Positions 59,356-64,000 of a stretch of DNA of 64,000 nucleotides are shown in pieces. Position 1 is the stretch's first letter. Every line of letters starts with the position of its first letter. Both the position numbers and the translations under genes were made by a program. Below the pieces are notes generated by a model. It worked only from the letters and a program-made list of their open reading frames with translations, was not told where the DNA came from and did not search any database. Source of the DNA: Gemmatimonadota bacterium (GTDB lineage Bacteria; Gemmatimonadota; Gemmatimonadetes; Gemmatimonadales; GWC2-71-9); assembly GCA_003221035.1 (NCBI GenBank), contig QHUB01000009.1, positions 92,314 through 156,313 on the forward strand. Direction: 5' to 3'.

Positions 59356-60744
59356 GTGAACTTGTTGCGATTTGTGGCGTTAGTCGTGCTTCCCTGGATC
59401 GCCCCGCCTCGCGGGGGCGGAAAGGGCTACTACGCGTCACCGCACGGCACGCAGGCTGGCGATGGGACGCTGAAACGGCCGTGGGACCTCGCGACGGCGT
59501 TGACCGGCGGCGGAAAAGTCCAGCCCGGCGACACGATCTGGCTGCGTGGCGGCACCTATCGCGGATCGTTTCGGAGCATGGTCGCGGGGGAGCCTGGAGC
59601 CCCGGTGGTAGTCCGACAATTCCCCGGCGAGCGCGCCATCATCGACGGCGCGAGCTCCAAGAGCGATACGTGGCAAGTCAAGGGTGAGTACAGCGTCTTT
59701 TGGGGCTTCGAGGTCACGAATTCCAATCCCCAGCGCGAGACGCCGTCGTCCACCGCGGAAATCAGGCCCGACGTCGTGGTGAACTACGCGGCGCACACCA
59801 AGTTCATCAACCTGATCGTGCACGACGGCGGCGTCGCGTTTTACACCGACGCGAGCTATCCCGACGTGGAAATCGCGGGATGCATCATCTACAACAACGG
59901 CTGGCAGGAGCCGGGGCACGGGCATGGACACGGGCTGTACATCAAGAATTACACGGGTCCGCTCGTCGCGCGCGATAACGTGGTGTTCAATCAATACGGC
60001 TACGGCATTCATGCCTACACGAATGCCAGCAGCGGCAAGTTGATGAACATCACGATCGAAGGAAACGTCTCGTTCAATAACGGCAGCCTCGCGAACCGGC
60101 GCACGCAGGCCGCCAATATTCTGCTCGGGGGCGACGGCTACGCGGCGGGCGCGACGATCCGCGGCAACTTGACCTACTACTCGCCGGCGCTGGTCGGCGC
60201 CGAAGCGAACGTGATCGTCGGATGGAAGACGCTGCAAAATGGCGACGTAGTCGTGGACCAGAACTATTTTGCGGGCGGCTCGCCGGTCCTGCAGTTCGCC
60301 TACTGGCAGGCGGCGCGCGTCTCGAACGATACGCTGATCGCGTGGGCGCCCGGTCCGCTCATCGTGCGCCGCGATCCCGGCGCGCCGGGACAAGTCTGGC
60401 GTGACAACGTGGAGCTCGCGCCGCCGCGTGCGACGAAAGTGGTCGTGCGTCCCAACCCGTACGAGGCGGGGCGCGCGCACATCATCGTGTACAACTGGGC
60501 CAAGCAGCCGAGCGTCAGCGTCGATCTGAGCGGCGTGCTGGCGGCGGGTGACCGGTATGAAGTGCGAAACGTCCAGGATCTTTTCGCCGCGCCGGTGGCG
60601 AGCGGGACGATGACCGGCACGTCGCTCTCGATTCCGATGCAGGGCGTGGCGCCGCCCGCCCCGGTCGGATTGCGGTCGTCTCCGGCGCCGAAGACGGGTC
60701 CGGAGTTCGACACGTTTGTGGTGACGCGGGTCCCGACGCGATAG
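59356..60744 (+). CDS. Secreted right-handed parallel beta-helix protein (copy 1)
   Basis: 462 residues. A signal peptide (LLRFVALVVLPWIAPP), then the opening typical of polysaccharide-acting beta-helices (YYASPHGTQAGDGTLKRPWD, LRGGTYRG). Helix coils with Asn ladders follow (GCIIYNNGWQEPGHGHGHGL, FNQYGYGIHAYTN, GNVSFNNGS), then a C-terminal beta-sandwich-like part. A role in polysaccharide binding or cleavage is inferred. Unlike copies 2 and 3 it has no lipobox or SH3-like module. Confidence 0.78.
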   Translation: MNLLRFVALVVLPWIAPPRGGGKGYYASPHGTQAGDGTLKRPWDLATALTGGGKVQPGDTIWLRGGTYRGSFRSMVAGEPGAPVVVRQFPGERAIIDGASSKSDTWQVKGEYSVFWGFEVTNSNPQRETPSSTAEIRPDVVVNYAAHTKFINLIVHDGGVAFYTDASYPDVEIAGCIIYNNGWQEPGHGHGHGLYIKNYTGPLVARDNVVFNQYGYGIHAYTNASSGKLMNITIEGNVSFNNGSLANRRTQAANILLGGDGYAAGATIRGNLTYYSPALVGAEANVIVGWKTLQNGDVVVDQNYFAGGSPVLQFAYWQAARVSNDTLIAWAPGPLIVRRDPGAPGQVWRDNVELAPPRATKVVVRPNPYEAGRAHIIVYNWAKQPSVSVDLSGVLAAGDRYEVRNVQDLFAAPVASGTMTGTSLSIPMQGVAPPAPVGLRSSPAPKTGPEFDTFVVTRVPTR

Positions 60745-60752
60745 CCGTTCCA

Positions 60753-60768
60753 CCGCGCGCGCGCGCGG
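60753..60768 (+). repeat. (CG)7 palindrome after beta-helix copy 1
   Basis: An alternating CG run flanked by C and G forms a 16-bp palindrome followed by CTTAATTCTT. It could act as a terminator; alternating CG is also prone to Z-DNA. The rest of the 167-bp gap to the next gene is relatively AT-rich with no clear promoter. Confidence 0.4.
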
Positions 60769-60911
60769 CTTAATTCTTCGCGCGCCCAAAATGCCATAAC
60801 ACCTGCGCATTAAATCCAAATCAAATCGAGCGGCTGATAGTCGTACTGCTGCGCGCACCGGAGGTTAATCGCAGGCAGTTGTGAATTGTCACGCCTTTGC
60901 GAGGAGGATTG

Positions 60912-62714
60912 ATGCGACGCAGATGCACAAGCAGATCGGCGCTCGCGCTGCTCCCATTTGCTCTGGCGGTCTGGGGATGCAGCGAGCGGCAAACGGAGCC
61001 GATTACCTACGGCCCGTTGTACGAGTTCTTGAGTGGCCAGGGTGTGCAAACGACAACGGACGTCGCGGTGCACAGCGCGGCAAACAATTTCTCGTCGGTA
61101 CTCGCTAACAAGCCTCCGTCAGCCACGGCGACTGTGCAGGAAAGTCCGGGGACACGCGACTTCACCGGCGACAACTCGATCTACTGGAAAGTCCAGTTCG
61201 GAGACGGGGTACTCGGCTGGGTATCCGGCGTCTTTTTGACTCCAAGCAGCGGCCCTCCTGGTAGCTCGTTCACCTGCAATCACTATGTCGCGACCAACGG
61301 GGGCACGGGCGCGGGGACCAGCGCCGATCCCTGGGATCTGCAGTATGCCTTCAACGGGGCGGGCAACCGCGTGCTTCCAGGCGATACCGTCTGTATCAAA
61401 GGCGGCACGTACACAGGCAACAAGACAGTCACTGTAAGCGGGCAACAAGGGAAACTCGTCGTCTTTCGGCAAGATCCCGGGGGGCACGCGATTTTGGATT
61501 ACCCGCTTCACGGTGCGGCGAGTCCCAGCGGTCTGAACGTGCAAGGGTCCTACCTCGCGTTCTGGGGCTTCGAGCTGACGAACTCCGATCAGATTCGCTC
61601 GTGCACCTGCACCTCGGGTTTTCGCCCCGACATCCTCTACAACGTCGGCAGCCACAATCGGTACATCGCTCTGATCGTGCACGACGGCGGAGTGGGGTTG
61701 TACAACGAAGCCTCCGCTTCTGACGTCGAAATCACGGGTTCGATCTGGTACAACAACGGCTACCAAGGCAGTGATCGCGGCCACGGGCACGGCGTCTACG
61801 TCCGCAGCAATACGGGCTCGATCAAGGTTCGGGACAACATCGCCTTCAACCAATTCGGTTACGGCCTTCACGGCTTTAATCAGCAGACCGACGCCCTGAA
61901 GGGCGTACTCTACGACGGCAACGTGGCCTTCAATAACGGATCGCTCGCGTCCACCTCGAGTCCGAACATTTTGCTGGGCGGCACGGATATCGGTGGGCAA
62001 CAAGACACCGTGCGCAACAACATGACCTACTTCTCTCCTGCCATCAGCGAAGTCAATACCAATGGAATCGCCGGACTCCAGGTCGGTTACTCTACAACTG
62101 TCAACGTGGATGTCCGGATCGTGAACAACTACGCGATTGGCGGCAATCCTGCGCTCGATATTCACGATTGGCAGACCGCGCTCGTCAGCGGCAACATCGC
62201 CTACAGCCCGGCCAAAGTTCTGCGCCTGAACGACTCGCCATCAGGCTACACGTGGACATCCAACACGTACTATCGCGACGCTGCGGCTCCCGCCTGGAGT
62301 TATCAGAATAATTCGGGGACCGATTGGCAGACGTGGAAGCAGAATGCCACACCCTTGGGGTCGAGCGACGTCGTGAATCCATCCGCGCCGACGACCGCGA
62401 CGGTATTCGTGCGACCCGTGACGGTAGATGGGCAACGCACGGGTCAGGGGAACATTGTCGTCTACAACTGGGGCAATGCGACACAAGTCCCGGTCGATCT
62501 CTCTCCGGTGCTCAACAGCGGTGACGCGTACAGCATCTGGAATGCCCAGGACCCCTGGGGCGTCTCGAGTTCGCCGCAAACCGGCACCTATAACGGTGGC
62601 AGCGTGAATCTCACGATCACAACGCCTCCGCCGCCGACGCCGAACGGAACCCCTTCGCGACCTCCCGTTGCGACAGGGCTCGGATTCCAGGTGTTCATCG
62701 TGCGCAAGCAATAA
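60912..62714 (+). CDS. Beta-helix lipoprotein with SH3-like N-terminal module (copy 2)
   Basis: 600 residues. Lipoprotein signal with Cys23 (AVWGC), an SH3b-like module (QGVQTTTDVAVHSAANNFSS to GVLGWVSGVFLTP, about 45-115), then a parallel beta-helix (CIKGGTYTGNKTVTV, GSIWYNNGYQGSDRGHGHGV, FNQFGYGLHGFN). A Pro-rich stretch and short tail follow. Probably a surface protein binding wall or polysaccharide. GAGGAGG lies just before the ATG. Closely related to copies 1 and 3. Confidence 0.8.
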   Translation: MRRRCTSRSALALLPFALAVWGCSERQTEPITYGPLYEFLSGQGVQTTTDVAVHSAANNFSSVLANKPPSATATVQESPGTRDFTGDNSIYWKVQFGDGVLGWVSGVFLTPSSGPPGSSFTCNHYVATNGGTGAGTSADPWDLQYAFNGAGNRVLPGDTVCIKGGTYTGNKTVTVSGQQGKLVVFRQDPGGHAILDYPLHGAASPSGLNVQGSYLAFWGFELTNSDQIRSCTCTSGFRPDILYNVGSHNRYIALIVHDGGVGLYNEASASDVEITGSIWYNNGYQGSDRGHGHGVYVRSNTGSIKVRDNIAFNQFGYGLHGFNQQTDALKGVLYDGNVAFNNGSLASTSSPNILLGGTDIGGQQDTVRNNMTYFSPAISEVNTNGIAGLQVGYSTTVNVDVRIVNNYAIGGNPALDIHDWQTALVSGNIAYSPAKVLRLNDSPSGYTWTSNTYYRDAAAPAWSYQNNSGTDWQTWKQNATPLGSSDVVNPSAPTTATVFVRPVTVDGQRTGQGNIVVYNWGNATQVPVDLSPVLNSGDAYSIWNAQDPWGVSSSPQTGTYNGGSVNLTITTPPPPTPNGTPSRPPVATGLGFQVFIVRKQ

Positions 62715-62745
62715 CGCCACCACTCTTCTGATGAGGATGGGAGCT

Positions 62746-64000
62746 ATGCGGTTCTCCAATTTGCGCAACGCGCTTCTTGCCGCCCTCACGGTGTGGGGAT
62801 GCAGCCAGCGCGATGACGCGTTGCGACCCGATTCACCGTTATATCAGTTCACGCAGGGTCAGGCCGTTCAAACGACGACGACCGTCACGGTACACAGTGC
62901 CGCGAACAACTTCTCTTCTTCTGTCGGCACCAAAGCCATCAACTCCACCGGAACGATTGTGTCGAGTCCGGGCACGCTCGATGCTTCGGGTGACAACACG
63001 ATCTATTGGAACGTGGCGTTCAGCGGTGGCCCCACCGGGTGGGTCTCGGGGGTTTTCCTTGCCCCCTCATCGGGCGGGACGCCCGGAACGGACCGGTACG
63101 TATCGCCAACCGGCTCCTCGTCGAATTCCGGAACCCAAAGCTCGCCCTGGTCTCTGCAATGGGCCTTTGATCCCACCAACACGACACTTCAGGCCGGCGA
63201 TGTGGTTTGGCTGTTGCCCGGAACGTACGGTCCGGATATCGACTTCACGGCCGATAAGTCGGGTGCGGCCGGGAACCCCATCGTGTATCGCCAGCATTCG
63301 AGCGGACACGCGATAGTCGACGGCAGAATCCGGGTGCACGGCAATTATTTGACGTTCTGGGGATTCGAGGTCATGCAATCCGACCCGCTCACGCATGACG
63401 CCGCCGATTGGTATGATGTCGAGTCGTACGGTCACGATCTCAAGTACATCAATCTGGTCATTCACGACGCGAGCAAGAGTGGGATCATTGTCTACTGGCC
63501 GACCGGGCCAACCGAGATCTACGGTTGCGTGATCTACAACAACGGGCTCGACAACAACTTACGTGCAAAACTCGAGCACGACGGGGATCGCACGGATCGA
63601 AGAGAACGTCATCTTTGACAATACGTCGCACGGAATTCACGCGTACACGGAAACGAACACGCTCCGTAATATCCAGCTGGTTCGGAACGTGTCCTTCAAC
63701 AACGGGTCGACCGCAAATCCGACGTGGGGCTACGACCAGAAACCCAACCTCCTGGTTGGTGGCACCGTCGGTGGTGCGACGGCCATTCAGGTGGACAGCA
63801 ACTACATCTTTGAGGAGAACACCGGAGCGTACGAGGACGGACCCACTCTCCAGATGGGCTTTGGCACGGAGACCAACTCCGATGCGACGTTGCGGAACAA
63901 TACCGTCTGGGGCGGGAATGCGGCGGTGTACTTCCGGACCTGGTCCACGGGAACGGTTACGGACAACGTGCTCCGTGGCGGTCCCACGTACAACCGATTG
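62746..64000 (+). CDS. Beta-helix lipoprotein, frameshifted and cut by window edge (copy 3)
   Basis: Same layout as copy 2: lipoprotein signal with Cys19 (TVWGC), SH3b-like module (QAVQTTTTVTVHSAANNFSS to TGWVSGVFLAPSS), then beta-helix. The frame from 62746 ends at 63618 in nonsense after YNNGLDNN. From 63560 another frame carries on the helix (YVQNSSTTGIARIEENVIFD, IHAYTETNTLRNIQL, NVSFNNGS) and stays open to 64000. Removing one T of the pair at 63559-63560 joins the two. Either a real frameshift (pseudogene or phase-variable surface gene) or a sequencing error. The ATG at 62746 has GGGAG upstream. Confidence 0.8.

Noticed and set aside
59437..60858. Long minus-strand open frame (473 codons) opposite beta-helix copy 1
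   Set aside because: Arg/His-rich shadow with no recognisable motif; the opposite strand has a signal peptide and beta-helix.
60881..60892. GTGAATTGTCAC palindrome as a CRP/FNR-type site
   Set aside because: Spacing (4 nt between half sites) does not fit CRP, and the half sites do not fit FNR; chance is likely.

Overview
The window is a GC-rich, densely packed bacterial chromosome segment. About 56 protein genes, one tRNA-like gene and several hairpins fill nearly all of it, and no gap exceeds 300 bases. The gene content points to a diderm: Tol-Pal, BamD, an LptD-like barrel, a PpiD-type foldase, Tat and SecA, plus many lipoproteins. Large TPR proteins, a BTAD/SARP-type regulator with TPRs, a DUF4321-like protein beside tandem tatA, and pilT between accB and accC suggest Gemmatimonadota. 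That placement is an inference; no rRNA gene is present to confirm it.

Layout. 1-5214: sugar-nucleotide genes (UDP-glucose dehydrogenase fragment, UDP-xylose synthase, UDP-glucuronate 4-epimerase-like) run with overlaps into two TPR proteins and BamD. 5246-9119: nadD and secA, closed by a perfect hairpin. 9187-12762: two minus-strand secreted lipoproteins diverge from a BTAD/SARP regulator, with three GTGAC repeats at 11-bp spacing in the shared region. 12873-19878: a secreted protein, radC, RSH (ppGpp), uvrB, tsaE, tsaB and rimI. 19978-24873: ssb behind a near-consensus sigma70 promoter, a LysM protein, a HemX/CcsA-like protein, hemA and galE. 24874-29474: a complete tolQ-tolR-tolA/TonB-tolB-pal-cpoB operon. 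29502-33035: one uninterrupted frame encoding TatC followed by a signal peptide and an LptD-like outer-membrane barrel. 33171-38779: an Fn3-like lipoprotein, then hutH-hutU-hutI. 38805-46629: large TPR proteins, a polyprenyl diphosphate synthase, DUF4321-like, tandem tatA and a PpiD-like foldase. 46629-54170: aroQ, M24 peptidase, accB, pilT, accC, comB-like, ftsK. 54369-64000: an RsbT-like kinase and a sigma54 activator, a TPR protein, a phosphatase lipoprotein, an aberrant tRNA-Gly-like gene, and three beta-helix surface proteins, the last one frameshifted and cut by the window edge.

How it fits together. Most of the window is envelope construction and housekeeping in long overlapping operons. 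A possible less-described system lies in 54-64 kb: an RsbT-like ATPase overlaps a sigma54 activator whose receiver domain looks phosphorylation-defective. Sigma54-type promoters (GG-N10-GC) precede the TPR gene, the first beta-helix gene and, remotely, the Fn3-like lipoprotein gene at 33 kb. This suggests a sigma54-controlled surface-protein regulon. The other standout is the TatC-LptD fusion, which would have to be cut at an internal signal peptide to place its halves in different membranes.
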